Assembly: GCF_022751215.1 (NCBI RefSeq)
Contig: NZ_JAICDG010000001.1
Coordinates: 434,001 to 498,000 of the forward strand
Direction of reading: 5' to 3'
From: Actinomadura terrae
Lineage (GTDB): Bacteria; Actinomycetota; Actinomycetes; Streptosporangiales; Streptosporangiaceae
DNA: 64,000 bases
Both the position numbers and the translations under genes were made by a program. Under the pieces are notes generated by a model, which did not search any database, was not told the DNA's origin, and worked only from the letters and a program-made list of their open reading frames with translations. The stretch's first letter is position 1. Every line of letters starts with the position of its first letter. This document shows, in pieces, positions 46,221 through 59,040 of this stretch.

Positions 46221-47640
46221 TGAAGGCGGGCTTGCCTTCGGAGTACAGCCAGGGGGTCGCCCAGGCGCGCAGGTCCTTGTGGGCGATCCGCTCCGCGAAG
46301 CGGACGAAGTCGGCCGTGGACGCGTTGCCGTGCAGGTACGCGGACGGCCACGCCTTGATCAGCCGGAAGAACGCCTTCTCCCCGATGGTCTTGCGGAGCG
46401 CGTGGATCGCCATCGCGCCGCGGTCGTAGACGAGGGCGTCGAAGATGTGGTCCCGGCCCGGATTGGAGACCTTGCCCTTCCACAGGGTGGAGTTCGCGGG
46501 CGCCGCGTAGGTCTCGTCGAAGCTCCGCTGGACGGGCTTGCCCGCGAACTTCTCCGAGTACAGCCACTCCGAGTACGTCGCGAAGCCCTCGTTCAGCCAG
46601 ATATCGGCCCAGCGCTCGGGCGAGACGGCGTCGCCGAACCACTGGTGGCCCAGCTCGTGCGCGAGCAGGGTGCCCGACGGGATCGTGCCAGGGCGGTGCG
46701 TCAGGTCGTACACCGGGCGGCTCTGCGTCTCCAGCGCGTAGCCCACGTTCGCCTTGGCCACGATGCCGCCGGTGGAGGTGAACGGGTAGCGGCCGTACAG
46801 CCCCGACTCGAACTCCAGCACCTGCGCGGTCTGCTCGGCGAACCGCTTGACGAGGTCGGGCTTCACCCCGAGGCTCTGGTCGGTGGCGACCAGGCTCGGG
46901 ACACCCGAGCCGGTGCGTCCCGCCAGCAGGTCGTACCGGCCGATCGCGATCATGGTCAGTTCGCTGGCCATGGGGTGGCTGTTGACCCAGCGCGTGGTCG
47001 TCCAGCCGTTGCGGGTGCGGGTGCCCCCCAGGTCGCCGTTGGCGAGCGTCGTGAGGCCCTTCGGCGCGGTCAGCGTGAACGTGTAGGTCGCCTTGTCGGT
47101 CGGGTGGTCGTTCACCGGGTAGACCGACGCGGCGCCGATCGGCTGGTTCAGCATCACCGCGCCGTCGGCCGTCGGGATCCATCCGGACGTGCCGAGCGCC
47201 TTGTCGTCCACCGTCTGCGGGACGCCCGAGTACGCGACGGTCACCGTGAACCGGCGGTGCTCGCGCAGCCCCCGGCCGGGGGTGACGACCAGCTCCTGCG
47301 CGCCCGTCCTGCGGTAGGCGGCGCGGCGGCCGTCCACGGTCAGCGAGGAGATCTTCAGGGGTCCGAGGAAGTCCAGGTCGAATCGGGACAGGTTCTGCGT
47401 CGCCCGCGCGGTGATCCGGGTGACGGCCTCGATGCCCTTGGTCGCCGGGTCGTACCGCAGCGAGACGTCGTAGTGGGAGACGTCGTAGCCGCCGTTGCCC
47501 ATGTCGGGGAAGTACGGGTCGCCCGCGCCGGGGGCGCCGGGCGAGAACCGGGTGGCGGCGCCGGCGGGGGCCGCCGCGATCAGGAGACCCGCGGCGACGC
47601 TCAGCGCCACCGCGGCAAGTGCTCTGGGGGTTCTGGTCAT
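46210..47640 (-). CDS. Secreted M1-family metallopeptidase (paralogue 1 of 3)
   Basis: A 476-residue exported peptidase from ATG 47640. The signal peptide (RALAAVALSVAAGLLIAAAPAG) precedes a beta-rich N-terminal domain (YDVSHYDVSLRYDP). The catalytic domain has zinc ligands in HELGHQWFGD (His328) and the downstream Glu in [12 protein letters not shown]; the usual GAMEN substrate motif is not recognisable and the region reads NVGYALETQSRPVY. It is the shortest of three tandem copies and lacks the C-terminal ERAP-like domain of eukaryotic M1 enzymes. It likely trims peptides outside the cell. Confidence 0.92.
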   Translation of the reverse strand: MTRTPRALAAVALSVAAGLLIAAAPAGAATRFSPGAPGAGDPYFPDMGNGGYDVSHYDVSLRYDPATKGIEAVTRITARATQNLSRFDLDFLGPLKISSLTVDGRRAAYRRTGAQELVVTPGRGLREHRRFTVTVAYSGVPQTVDDKALGTSGWIPTADGAVMLNQPIGAASVYPVNDHPTDKATYTFTLTAPKGLTTLANGDLGGTRTRNGWTTTRWVNSHPMASELTMIAIGRYDLLAGRTGSGVPSLVATDQSLGVKPDLVKRFAEQTAQVLEFESGLYGRYPFTSTGGIVAKANVGYALETQSRPVYDLTHRPGTIPSGTLLAHELGHQWFGDAVSPERWADIWLNEGFATYSEWLYSEKFAGKPVQRSFDETYAAPANSTLWKGKVSNPGRDHIFDALVYDRGAMAIHALRKTIGEKAFFRLIKAWPSAYLHGNASTADFVRFAERIAHKDLRAWATPWLYSEGKPAFTSK

Positions 47641-47767
47641 GACCTCGTCCTCGTCGTCAGGCCCACACTCGCGAACAGAATTTCGGGGGATCTTCTCGGG
47701 TTCAAGCGCGATTTGGTCTCGAAACGGCGTGTACGCAGGGGATTACGCGGGTTGGTTCGTCCCAGGA

Positions 47768-49213
47768 TCACCACTTCTTCGGTTTTCCGCGGCCCTTCAG
47801 CCAGGCGTCGAACAGCGGGCCGAGCCGCCGGCCCGAGGTCCGCTCGGCATGCGCGACGAACTCCTCCGTGGTCGCCGACGAGCCGCGCCGCGATTCCGCC
47901 CACGTCCGCAGGACCTGGAAGAACGTCCGGTCGCCGACCCGTTCGCGCAGCGCCTCCAGGCACATCGCGCCCCGGACGTAGACCGAGAAGCCGAACAGGT
48001 CGGCCGCGCCCGGGTCGCCCGGCGGCGGCGCGAAGACGGGGGAGTCGGCGCGCTGCGCGTAGTACCGCTTGAAGATCTTCTTGGCGGAGTCCCTGGTGGT
48101 GCGCTCGCGCCACAGCCACTCCGCGTAGGTGGCGAAGCCCTCGTTGAGCCAGACGTCGCGCCACTCGCGCAGGCCGACGCTGTTCCCGAACCACTGGTGC
48201 GCCATCTCGTGCACGACGAACGCCTCGCCCGGCACGAACCCGGAGTAGACGGGGCGCTCCTGCGTCTCCAGCGCGTAGTCGAGCCGCGTGTCGGCGACGA
48301 TCCCGCCCGCCGTCGCGAACGGGTACGGGCCGAAGACGCTCGACGCCCAGGTCAGCGCCTTGACCGTGCGGTCCTCCAGGGTCTTGGCCGACGCCTTGTA
48401 CTTCGCGTCGACGGCCGTGATGACCGGGATGCCGGACACGGTCGTCTCGCGCACCCGGAACCGTCCGATCGCGACCATGGCCAGGTAGCTCGCCATCGGC
48501 GACTCCTCGGCCCAGGTGTAGGTCGCGGTCTCGCCGCCGGTGCCGGCCTCGCCGCCGAGGAGGGCCGCGCCGCTGGTGAGGGCCTTGCCGCCGGTGGCCT
48601 TTCCGGCGCCGGTGACGGGTTCGCCGGGACGTCCGTTGGCGAGCGCCCGCAGGCCCTTCGGGACCGTCACTCGGAACGCGTAGGTCGCCTTGTCGCGCGG
48701 GTGGTCGTTCACCGGCAGCCACGTCGGCGCGCCGTCGGGCTCGGCGACGACGACCGCGCCGTCCTTGGAGGGGACCCACCCGTACGTCCCGAACGCCGGG
48801 CTCTGGAGGGGACGCGGCGTGCCCGAGTACCGGACGACCGCCGTGAACGTCCGCCCCTCCTGGAGGGGGAAGGCGGGCGTGACCGTGAGTTCCTGGCCCG
48901 CGCGCGCGTGCCGGGCCGGCCGCCCGTCCACGGCGACGCTGACGATCTCGGGGCCCCGGAAGTCGAGGTCGAACGCCGACAGGTCCTGCGTCGCCTTCGC
49001 CGTGATCGCCACGGTCGCGTCCACCGCGCCCGTCTTCGGCCCCGCGTAGGTGAGCGCGACGTCGTAGTGGGCGACGTCGTAGCCGCCGTTCCCGGCGTTC
49101 GGGAAGTAGGCGTCGCCGATGCCGGGGGAGCCCGGGGCCGGAGTGCTGGACGCGGGCATGAGCAGGGTCAACGCGGCGGCAGCCGCGGTCATCCGTCCTG
49201 GAGGCCCGGTCAC
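47768..49213 (-). CDS. Secreted M1-family metallopeptidase (paralogue 2 of 3)
   Basis: 481 residues from GTG 49213 ([20 protein letters not shown], giving an Arg before the signal helix); GTG 49234 and ATG 49192 (with AGGA upstream) are alternatives. The beta domain ([12 protein letters not shown]) and the catalytic [11 protein letters not shown] (His335) with [12 protein letters not shown] are intact. A Gly/Thr-rich insert ([21 protein letters not shown] and following) interrupts the N-terminal domain, at the same place where paralogue 3 has its insert. Zinc-dependent exopeptidase activity is expected. Confidence 0.9.
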   Translation of the reverse strand: MTGPPGRMTAAAAALTLLMPASSTPAPGSPGIGDAYFPNAGNGGYDVAHYDVALTYAGPKTGAVDATVAITAKATQDLSAFDLDFRGPEIVSVAVDGRPARHARAGQELTVTPAFPLQEGRTFTAVVRYSGTPRPLQSPAFGTYGWVPSKDGAVVVAEPDGAPTWLPVNDHPRDKATYAFRVTVPKGLRALANGRPGEPVTGAGKATGGKALTSGAALLGGEAGTGGETATYTWAEESPMASYLAMVAIGRFRVRETTVSGIPVITAVDAKYKASAKTLEDRTVKALTWASSVFGPYPFATAGGIVADTRLDYALETQERPVYSGFVPGEAFVVHEMAHQWFGNSVGLREWRDVWLNEGFATYAEWLWRERTTRDSAKKIFKRYYAQRADSPVFAPPPGDPGAADLFGFSVYVRGAMCLEALRERVGDRTFFQVLRTWAESRRGSSATTEEFVAHAERTSGRRLGPLFDAWLKGRGKPKKW

Positions 49214-49300
49214 CCGTAGAGCATGACCCGGCACGACGCGGTGGCGGCGGCTACCTTGCCGTGCTTGACCGAACGCTTACCTGAACGCTGACCCGGGCGG

Positions 49301-50890
<1,590 letters not shown>

Positions 50891-50953
50891 AACGACCAGA
50901 CTGCCCGGCGGAGGGCGCGCTGGGCAACTCGGGTGTGTTTGCGGTGAAGCGTT

Positions 50954-51922
50954 TCAGCGGCGGAGATAGGGGTCGGGCGCCCCCGGTTCCACCTTGACGA
51001 CGAGCGTGTGCGCCACCTTGCAGTGCAGCGCCTGCTTGCGCGGGTCCCACAGGATCCACAGGACGTTGATCAGGCCGATGCAGCCGCAGATCCCGCCGAG
51101 CACGCTGTAGAACGCCGAGCGCCCGGCGGCGCGGCCGTTGCCGATCGCGCCCCCGTCCTCCTCCCGGACGACGCGGATGTGCAGCAGCTTCTTGCCGAGC
51201 GTCTGCCCCCACTGGGCGTGCATCAGCCAGTAGTAGAGGAACCCGAGGACGATCCCGAACGCGTTGGACGTCGCGCGCCCGCCGCCGTAGAACGAGTCGC
51301 CGCTGTCGGGGTGGAAGATGCGGTCCCAGTCGAGGAACGGCAGCGAGATCAGCGTGGTCACGATGCCGAGGATGATCCCGTCGATGATGGCGGCGAACAG
51401 CCGCGCCCAGCGGCTCGCCAGGCCCGCCGCCGGATCGGTGTACCCCTCGGCCCCGCCCCCGTATCCGGGTAGCCCCCCGTACGGCTGCTGCTGGCCGTAT
51501 CCGGACTGTTCCCCGTACCCGGACTGTTCCCCGTACCCGGACTGTTCCCCGTACCCGGGTTGCTGGCCGTACCCCGGCTGCTGCCCGTACCCCGGCTGTT
51601 GGCCGTAGCCGGGTTGCTCCTGGCCATATCCGGGCTGTTGGCCGTACCCCGGTTGCTGGCCGTAGCCGGGTTGCTGGCCGTAGCCGGGTTGCTGGCCGTG
51701 GCCGGGCTGCTGCCCGTACGGCTGCTCGGGGTAGGGCTGCTGCTGACCGTAGCCCGGCTGTTCTCCGTAGCCGGGCTGTTCGCCGCCGAGGGGCGGGCCT
51801 TCGTACGGGCCGGGACGCTCGGGCTCGTTCTCGGGTCCCCGCGGGTCCTCGGGTCCCTGCGGCGGCTGCCGGCCGTGGTCCGGCTCTTCCCCGGGCGCGG
51901 GGTCGTTCGGCGGTTGCGTCAT
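50954..51922 (-). CDS. RDD-family membrane protein with GYGQQP repeats
   Basis: 322 residues from ATG 51922. The first ~165 residues are low-complexity, with about fourteen copies of a [12 protein letters not shown] hexapeptide-like unit. The C-terminal RDD domain has [41 protein letters not shown] and [20 protein letters not shown], with four hydrophobic helices and a Cys-rich GGICGCIGL. The RDD fold is thought to act in transport or membrane stress. The Tyr/Gln/Gly-rich cytoplasmic tail resembles phase-separating sequences, which is inference. A second RDD gene lies just upstream. Confidence 0.88.
   Translation of the reverse strand: MTQPPNDPAPGEEPDHGRQPPQGPEDPRGPENEPERPGPYEGPPLGGEQPGYGEQPGYGQQQPYPEQPYGQQPGHGQQPGYGQQPGYGQQPGYGQQPGYGQEQPGYGQQPGYGQQPGYGQQPGYGEQSGYGEQSGYGEQSGYGQQQPYGGLPGYGGGAEGYTDPAAGLASRWARLFAAIIDGIILGIVTTLISLPFLDWDRIFHPDSGDSFYGGGRATSNAFGIVLGFLYYWLMHAQWGQTLGKKLLHIRVVREEDGGAIGNGRAAGRSAFYSVLGGICGCIGLINVLWILWDPRKQALHCKVAHTLVVKVEPGAPDPYLRR
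51477..51780 (-). repeat. DNA encoding tandem QPGYG(Q/E) units
   Basis: Repeated 18-bp units of the type coding for Q-Q-P-G-Y-G (minus strand) give at least fourteen consecutive or near-consecutive copies, including three adjacent EQSGYG units. Unit number probably varies between strains. Confidence 0.8.
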
Positions 51923-51998
51923 GCCGTCAAAGTGGGCTCGGGCGCCGCCGAGCAAACCTCGCCGCGCCCGGGGCGCCGCAATGTTTACCCGTGGATGA

Positions 51999-52883
51999 TC
52001 AAAGGTTGCCGGGATCGCCCGGAACGCGGCTCCGGGCGTACGGGTCGGGCGCCCACGAAACCGCCTTCACCACCACCGTCCCGGCCACCTTGTCGTGGAG
52101 GGCCTGCCGCCGCGGATCCCACAGGATCCAGGCGTGGTCGAGCAACCAGACGATGCCCACCAGGAGGCTCAGCAGGCTTCCCGCGGGTCCGAGCAGGCCG
52201 AGGAAGGACGAGGCGGCCGTCAGCACGGACACGAACCCCTGCCGCATCGCCGCCTGCCCCCAGCTCACCGCGCCGTGGTCGGACGCGCGGACCACCCGGA
52301 CGCTCGCCGCGCGCTTTCCCGGCGTCCGCCCCCACCTGGCGTGCTGGATCGTGTAGTAGGCGAACTCCAGCACGAACGCGATCGCATACCCGGCGAAGAG
52401 AAGCGGGATGTTGTACATGTCGGCCGTGTCAAGGGTCTCGCCGGAGTCCGCGGCGTCCTGGATCCGGTCCCAGCGCACGGCCGGGAGCACGAAGGGGATC
52501 GACGCCGCGACGAGGATGACCCGGTCCAGCAGCCCGGCGCCGAACCGCGCGCCGCGTCCGGCGTGCGGGTCCGGCGCACCGCCGTATCCAGGAGGCCCGT
52601 ACGGCTGCTGCCCGTAGGGCTGCTGCCCGTACGGCTGCTGGGGGGAGGGCGGCTGGCCGTAGGGCTGCTGTTGAGGGTAGGGCTGCTCGGGGTTCGGCTG
52701 CTGCGGGTAGGCGGGCAGCGGCTGCGCCTGGCCGCTGCCGTAGTGGCCCTGGTAGGGCGGAGGACGGTCGGCGGGCGCGGGACCGGACTCCGGCGGCGCC
52801 TCGCTCCGCGGCGGCGTCTCGTCCTGTTTCGGGGGTTCGTCGGGGGGATGCCAGCCTTGCGGCTGCTCGGGCGGTTGGTTCAT
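51999..52883 (-). CDS. RDD-family membrane protein with Pro/Gln-rich N-terminus
   Basis: 294 residues from ATG 52883. The N-terminal ~125 residues are Pro/Gln/Tyr-rich with [21 protein letters not shown] repeats broken across the region. The RDD domain has [39 protein letters not shown] and [20 protein letters not shown]. It is a paralogue of the following gene (50954), with the same domain order but a different repeat unit. The helices (~135-155, 190-210, 235-275) fit a cytoplasmic N-terminus. Confidence 0.87.
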   Translation of the reverse strand: MNQPPEQPQGWHPPDEPPKQDETPPRSEAPPESGPAPADRPPPYQGHYGSGQAQPLPAYPQQPNPEQPYPQQQPYGQPPSPQQPYGQQPYGQQPYGPPGYGGAPDPHAGRGARFGAGLLDRVILVAASIPFVLPAVRWDRIQDAADSGETLDTADMYNIPLLFAGYAIAFVLEFAYYTIQHARWGRTPGKRAASVRVVRASDHGAVSWGQAAMRQGFVSVLTAASSFLGLLGPAGSLLSLLVGIVWLLDHAWILWDPRRQALHDKVAGTVVVKAVSWAPDPYARSRVPGDPGNL

Positions 52884-52946
52884 GGCCACACAGTGTGCCC
52901 GTACCGGGGTGGGATTGGTCCCGTGCATACCCTTCCGGATCGCCGT

Positions 52947-52977
52947 CCGGCCCCGGACGCGGCGCGTCCGGGGCCGG
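52947..52977 (-). terminator. Terminator hairpin after hppD
   Basis: Perfect 14-bp arms (CCGGCCCCGGACGC and its complement) with a GGC loop lie 28 bases past the hppD stop and before the RDD start. Confidence 0.75.
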
Positions 52978-53004
52978 GTCCCCGATCGGCGAGGGGGACG
53001 AACG

Positions 53005-54694
<1,690 letters not shown>

Positions 54695-54707
54695 ACGCTG
54701 GGTGGGT

Positions 54708-54741
54708 GACCAGTGGGTGGTCGACCAGTGGGTGGTGGACC
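54708..54741. repeat. 15-bp tandem repeat just after the Lrp gene
   Basis: GACCAGTGGGTGGTC (54708-54722) is followed by GACCAGTGGGTGGTG (54723-54737) and a partial GACC. It lies in the 93-bp spacer to the convergent greA gene. Confidence 0.7.
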
Positions 54742-54787
54742 GCTCCGCCCTGGCGCCGGGCCCAGGACCCGACGCCGAGGGCGGGGA

Positions 54788-55288
54788 TCACGCCCCGACG
54801 TAGGGCGTCGCGTCGAGGATCTCGACGGTCATGCTGCGTCCGTTGGGGAGCGAGTAGGTGGCCTTGACGCCGACCTTCTTGCCGTTGATGGCGGCGCCGA
54901 GCGGGGACTTCGGCGAGTAGACGTCGATCGGGGCGCCGCTCTCCTCGCGGGAGGCGAGCAGGAACGTGACCTCCTCGTCGTCGCCCTCGAACGCGACGGT
55001 GACGGTCATCCCCGGTCCGACGACCCCCTCGGTGCGGGGGGCCTCGCCGACGCGGGCGTTCTCCAGGATGCCCTGGAGTTGGAGGATGCGCCCCTCGATC
55101 TTGCCCTGCTCCTCCTTCGCCGCGTGGTAGCCGCCGTTCTCGCGCAGGTCGCCCTCCTCCCGCGCCGCCTCGATCTTCTGAGCGATCTCGATGCGGCCCG
55201 GGCCCGACAGGTGGTCCAGCTCAGCCTTGAGCCGGTCGTACGCCTCCTGGGTGAGCCAGGTGACGTTGTCAGCGCGGGTCTCGGTCAC
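54788..55288 (-). CDS. greA: Transcription elongation factor GreA
   Basis: 166 residues from GTG 55288 (GGAG nine bases upstream). The N-terminal coiled coil has LTQEAYDRLKAELDHLSG and the tip motif DLRENGGYHAAKEEQ with the acidic residues that stimulate transcript cleavage. The FKBP-like C-terminal domain follows (VGPGMTVTVAFEGDDEEVTFLL, YSPKSPLGAAINGKKVG). It rescues backtracked RNA polymerase. A TAGGCT -10-like element lies at 55383-55378. Gene order with DUF4307 and mca matches mycobacterial greA. Confidence 0.96.
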   Translation of the reverse strand: MTETRADNVTWLTQEAYDRLKAELDHLSGPGRIEIAQKIEAAREEGDLRENGGYHAAKEEQGKIEGRILQLQGILENARVGEAPRTEGVVGPGMTVTVAFEGDDEEVTFLLASREESGAPIDVYSPKSPLGAAINGKKVGVKATYSLPNGRSMTVEILDATPYVGA

Positions 55289-55377
55289 GGGTACTCCTCA
55301 TCCACATGTTGCGATCCTCGCTCGTCCCGCCGGGGAGAGCGCCACATCGACATGAAGTGCGGCCGGGTGAAACCTCT

Positions 55378-55383
55378 AGCCTA
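55378..55383 (-). promoter_or_regulatory. Candidate -10 element TAGGCT for greA
   Basis: On the minus strand TAGGCT lies 90 bases before the greA start, giving a long 5' leader. No clear -35 is present. Confidence 0.35.
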
Positions 55384-55476
55384 TCCGGTGTGTGCGGGTA
55401 AAGGTTCCCTGAACTCGGCGTCTGCAACCGGGCAAACCGGGGTCCGCGTCCCCGTGCCTTCCCCGGCGCGGGCGGG

Positions 55477-55863
55477 TCACACCTTGCGGCACTCCTTCAC
55501 CCGCGCGCCGGTCGCGCGGCGGGGGGTGCGCAGGGTGTCGGAGCGGGTCGCGCCGGACGTCCCCGCCGGGACCGTGACCGCCTTCTCCACCAGCACCGCG
55601 AAGTTCACGTCGTAGGCGTCGATCTTGCAGCGCACCTCGTCGCCCTTCGGTTTGGCGACCGAGTAGCTGATCTCCACGGTGGTGTCGTCCCGGACGTCGT
55701 AGGTGATCGTCTGCGGGACGATGCCCGGGGTCTGCCCGGTGTGGGCGGCGAGGATGCCGAAGCCGCCCGCCGTCACCGCCGCGACGATCCCGATGACCAC
55801 CAGGCCGAGGCGGCCCCGCCTCGGTTCCGCTGACGCCTCGGCGTCGGTCACGCTCGTGGTCAT
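55477..55863 (-). CDS. DUF4307 membrane protein
   Basis: 128 residues from ATG 55863 with GGAG upstream. One membrane helix (residues ~18-40, RLGLVVIGIVAAVTAGGFGILAA) anchors an extracellular beta domain (TYDVRDDTTVEISYSV, CKIDAYDVNFAVLVEKAVTVP) with two cysteines (RCKID, KECRKV) likely to pair. The family is conserved beside greA and mca; its function is unknown. It diverges from mca across 124 bp. Confidence 0.87.
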   Translation of the reverse strand: MTTSVTDAEASAEPRRGRLGLVVIGIVAAVTAGGFGILAAHTGQTPGIVPQTITYDVRDDTTVEISYSVAKPKGDEVRCKIDAYDVNFAVLVEKAVTVPAGTSGATRSDTLRTPRRATGARVKECRKV

Positions 55864-55987
55864 GGCGGGAATCTCCGTGCGGGGTGTGGACGTTGTCAGG
55901 GACAATTCTCGTCTGCCGCGGCGCATGCTCCGAACCGGGGGTCCGCCCGGCCCTGTATGTCCAGTTCGCGGAGAGGGAGATCCCCAG

Positions 55988-56914
55988 GTGTCCGAGGTCA
56001 TCGACGGTACGACGCTCGAACGGCCGGGCGGGGGCGCGGAGCCGCTGCGCCTGATGGCGGTGCACGCCCACCCGGACGACGAGTCCAGCAAGGGCGCGGC
56101 CACGATGGCGAAATACGTCGCCGACGGCGTCGAGGTGATGGTGGTGACCTGCACCGGCGGCGAGCGCGGCGACATCCTCAACCCCGCGATGGACCGTCCC
56201 GAGGTGAAGGCCGACATCGGCAAGGTGCGCGAGGCGGAGATGGCGCGGGCGCGGGAGATCCTCGGCGTCCAGCAGCGCTGGCTCGGGTTCGTCGACTCCG
56301 GCTTCCCCGAGGGCGACCCGCTGCCGCCGCTGCCGGAGGGCTGTTTCGCGCTGGAGCCGCTGGAGACCGCGGCCGAGCCGCTGGTGCGCGCCGTCCGCGA
56401 GTTCCGCCCGCACGTGATGCTGACCTACGACGAGCGGGGCGGCTACCCGCACCCCGACCACGTGAAGTGCCACGAGGTGTCGGTGGAGGCGTTCGAGGCG
56501 GCGGGCGACCCGGAGCGCTACCCGGACGCGGGCGAGCCCTGGACGCCGCACAAGCTCTACTACCACATGACGTTCACCAAGGAGCGGGTCGTCACGCTGC
56601 ACGAGGCGATGCTGAAGGCCGGCCTGGAGTCGCCCTACCACGACTGGCTGAAGCGCTTCGAGGAGGACACCGAGCCCGCCCGCTGGGCCGTGACCACCAA
56701 GGTCCCCTGCGCCGACCACTTCGAGACCCGCGACCGGGCGCTGCTCGCCCACGCCACCCAGATCGACCCGAACGGCTTCTGGTTCGTCGTCCCGATGGAC
56801 GTCCAGCGCGAGGCGTGGCCGACGGAGGACTACCATTTGGCCAGGTCCCTGGTCGATACCGAGCTGCCGGAGGACGATCTGTTCGCCGGTATCCGGGAGA
56901 AGGTGTCCTTGTAG
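55988..56914 (+). CDS. mca: Mycothiol S-conjugate amidase
   Basis: 308 residues from GTG 55988. The zinc deacetylase-like fold has AHPDDESS (His28, Asp31 and nearby), GGERGDILNP, and YPHPDHVKCHE supplying another ligand. It cleaves mycothiol S-conjugates so that mercapturates can be exported, and is diagnostic for actinobacteria making mycothiol. The greA-DUF4307 context favours Mca over MshB. The small membrane-protein start overlaps its stop by one base (TAGTG). Confidence 0.95.
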   Translation: MSEVIDGTTLERPGGGAEPLRLMAVHAHPDDESSKGAATMAKYVADGVEVMVVTCTGGERGDILNPAMDRPEVKADIGKVREAEMARAREILGVQQRWLGFVDSGFPEGDPLPPLPEGCFALEPLETAAEPLVRAVREFRPHVMLTYDERGGYPHPDHVKCHEVSVEAFEAAGDPERYPDAGEPWTPHKLYYHMTFTKERVVTLHEAMLKAGLESPYHDWLKRFEEDTEPARWAVTTKVPCADHFETRDRALLAHATQIDPNGFWFVVPMDVQREAWPTEDYHLARSLVDTELPEDDLFAGIREKVSL

Positions 56915-57153
56915 TGCTGCCACCAGCGGTTCCCCTAGCGATCCCCCTCAACGACGACACGGTCAGCCCCGGCTTCCTCGGCTTCGGGGTGTTCCTGGCG
57001 CTCGCGGTCGCCACGGTGTTCCTCGTCCGCTCGATGAACAAGCAGATGAAGAAGATCCAGGCGCCCCGCGAGGCCGACCTCAAGCAGCAGGAGTGGGAGC
57101 GCGCCCAGGCCGCGAAGGCCGCCGCCGCGGACAAGGCGGCCGACGACGCCTGA
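56914..57153 (+). CDS. Small single-pass membrane protein downstream of mca
   Basis: 79 residues starting at GTG 56914 in TAGTG. One membrane helix (residues ~18-38, GFLGFGVFLALAVATVFLVRSM) is followed by a basic patch (NKQMKKIQ) and an Ala/Lys/Asp coiled-coil tail. It matches the Rv1083-position gene of mycobacteria and is probably cotranscribed with mca. Function unknown. Confidence 0.85.
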   Translation: MLPPAVPLAIPLNDDTVSPGFLGFGVFLALAVATVFLVRSMNKQMKKIQAPREADLKQQEWERAQAAKAAAADKAADDA

Positions 57154-57195
57154 CGCGTCCGGTTGGGGCGCGCCCGGCCGGGGAGGAACCCCGAC

Positions 57196-58032
57196 GTGCG
57201 CGCCGAGTTCGAGGACGCCTACCGGGACCTGCCCGCCGGGGCCGCCCGGCTGCTGAGGCTGCTCGGCCTGCATCCGGGCGAGGACGTCGGGTCCCGGGCG
57301 GCGGCCGTCCTGGCCGACCGTCCCGAGGACGAGGTGCGCGATCTGCTCTCGACGCTGGCCCGGCGCGGCCTGCTGTCCGACGCGGGCGGCGGCCGGTTCA
57401 CGCTGCCGGGGGCGTCGCACGACCACGCGCGGGAACTCGCCGAGCGGGACGAGCCGGAGCCCGAGCGGGAGGCCGCGCTCCGCCGCGTCATCGACCACTA
57501 CCTGGCCGGACGCGGCGGCCCGCGCGCCGAGGGCCTCGCGCTGCTCGAACGCGAACGCTGGACGGAGGCGGCCGGCGTCCTGGAGGACGCGCTGGCCCGC
57601 GCCGAACGCGACGGCGACCCCCGCGACGTCCTGATGGCGCGGCACGACCTCGGGCGCGCGCTGACCGAGACCGGCGAGCCCGACCGGGCGCTGGAGCTGC
57701 TCGGCCCGCTGCCGGACGCGTTCGCCGCGCTGCCCGAGCCCGACGACTACCACCGGGCCCGCGCGCTGACCGGCCTCGGACAGGCGTACCTGCGGCTGCG
57801 CCGTCCCGTCACCGCCGTCAACCTCTTCGGCCAGGCGCTGGAGATCATGCGGGCGGCCGCCGCCGTGGAGCGGCAGGGCGACCTGTTCGTGCACCTCGCC
57901 GACGCCTCCCACCTGCGCGGCGACACCGCCGCCGAGCGCGCCGCGCTGGACCGCGCGGCCGAGCTGTACGCGTCGGTGCCGAGCTCGCGGGCGCGGGCCG
58001 TGGCGGGCCGCCGCGCCGCGCCGGCCTCCTGA
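57196..58032 (+). CDS. TPR-repeat protein with a winged-helix-like N-terminus
   Basis: 278 residues from GTG 57196, with GGAGG nine bases upstream (TTG 57163 is an alternative). The N-terminal YRDLPAGAARLLRLLGLHPGEDV segment strongly recalls the winged helix that follows the NB-ARC ATPase in AfsR-type regulators, and the rest is TPR-like (VLMARHDLGRALTETGEPDRALELLG, ALTGLGQAYLRLRRPVTAVNLFGQAL). No ATPase or SARP domain precedes it, so it may be a broken or minimal relative of a STAND regulator. It lies in the segment inserted between the mca pair and yyaL. Confidence 0.75.
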   Translation: MRAEFEDAYRDLPAGAARLLRLLGLHPGEDVGSRAAAVLADRPEDEVRDLLSTLARRGLLSDAGGGRFTLPGASHDHARELAERDEPEPEREAALRRVIDHYLAGRGGPRAEGLALLERERWTEAAGVLEDALARAERDGDPRDVLMARHDLGRALTETGEPDRALELLGPLPDAFAALPEPDDYHRARALTGLGQAYLRLRRPVTAVNLFGQALEIMRAAAAVERQGDLFVHLADASHLRGDTAAERAALDRAAELYASVPSSRARAVAGRRAAPAS

Positions 58033-58083
58033 CCGCGCGGATCTTCGGGGGCCCGCCCGCTCCCCGCCCGGCACCATGGGGGG

Positions 58084-59040
58084 ATGTCGGCTCGTGATCT
58101 CATCGTCCTCGGCTCCGCGAGCGCGGTGCCCACCAAGTCCCGCAACCACAACGGCTACCTCCTGCGCTGGGACGGGCACGGCCTCCTGTTCGACCCGGGC
58201 GAGGGCACGCAGCGGCAGATGGCGCATGCCGGGGTGTCCGCGAACGACGTGTCCTGGATCTGCGTGACGCACTTCCACGGCGACCACTGCCTGGGCGTCC
58301 CCGGGATCGTGCAACGCGTCGCCCGCGACGGCGTCGAACACCCGGTGGACGCGGCGTTCCCCGCGAGCGGCGCCCATTTCTGGGAGCGGCTGCGGCACGC
58401 GACCGCGTTCCGCGACACCGACGTGATCCGCGAGCACCCGGTCTCTGGCGACCGGGCGACGCTGGCCGAGGAGCCGTTCCGGCTGATCGCCCGGCGGCTG
58501 TCGCATCCCGTCGAGGCCTACGGGTACCGGCTGGAGGAGCCCGACGGCGTGACGATGCTGCCGGACGCGCTCGCCGCACGGGGGGTGCGCGGGCCGCTCG
58601 TCCGGCGCCTCCAGGCGGACGGCCGGGTCGAGGTCGGCGGGCGGACGGTCACGCTGGAGGAGTGCAGCGTGACCCGTCCGGGGCAGAAGGTCGCGTTCGT
58701 GATGGACACCCGCGTGTGCGAGGGAGCGCGGGAGCTCGCCGACGGCGCCGACATGCTGGTCATCGAGTCCACGTTCCTGCACGAGGACGAGGCGCTCGCG
58801 ACCGAGTACGGGCACCTGACCTCGGTCCAGGCGGCGGCGATCGCGGCCGGGGCGGGGGTGCGGCACCTCGTCCTCACCCACTTCTCGGAACGCTACAAAA
58901 GCGCCGACGAGCACCGCTTCCTGGACGAGGCAGCCCGCGTCTTCGGCGGCGAGATCACCCTCGTCCACGACCTGGACCGCGTCCCCATGCCGCCGCGCCG
59001 TGTGACTACCGGCGGCTTCATGGGCAGGAGTGGGGCATGA
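58084..59040 (+). CDS. rnz: Ribonuclease Z (metallo-beta-lactamase fold)
   Basis: 318 residues from ATG 58084. Zinc ligands are in [10 protein letters not shown], with the ligand aspartate in VMDTRV and a late His in VLTHFSERY. The N-terminal [20 protein letters not shown] and [10 protein letters not shown] are typical. It should trim tRNA 3' ends, which fits a genome whose tRNA lacks encoded CCA. The exosite arm is short. The stop overlaps the reductase start (ATGA). Confidence 0.88.
   Translation: MSARDLIVLGSASAVPTKSRNHNGYLLRWDGHGLLFDPGEGTQRQMAHAGVSANDVSWICVTHFHGDHCLGVPGIVQRVARDGVEHPVDAAFPASGAHFWERLRHATAFRDTDVIREHPVSGDRATLAEEPFRLIARRLSHPVEAYGYRLEEPDGVTMLPDALAARGVRGPLVRRLQADGRVEVGGRTVTLEECSVTRPGQKVAFVMDTRVCEGARELADGADMLVIESTFLHEDEALATEYGHLTSVQAAAIAAGAGVRHLVLTHFSERYKSADEHRFLDEAARVFGGEITLVHDLDRVPMPPRRVTTGGFMGRSGA

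Noticed and set aside
51477..51780. Possible CRISPR array in the repeated DNA
   Set aside because: The repeats are in-frame codons for GYGQQP units with no unique spacers.
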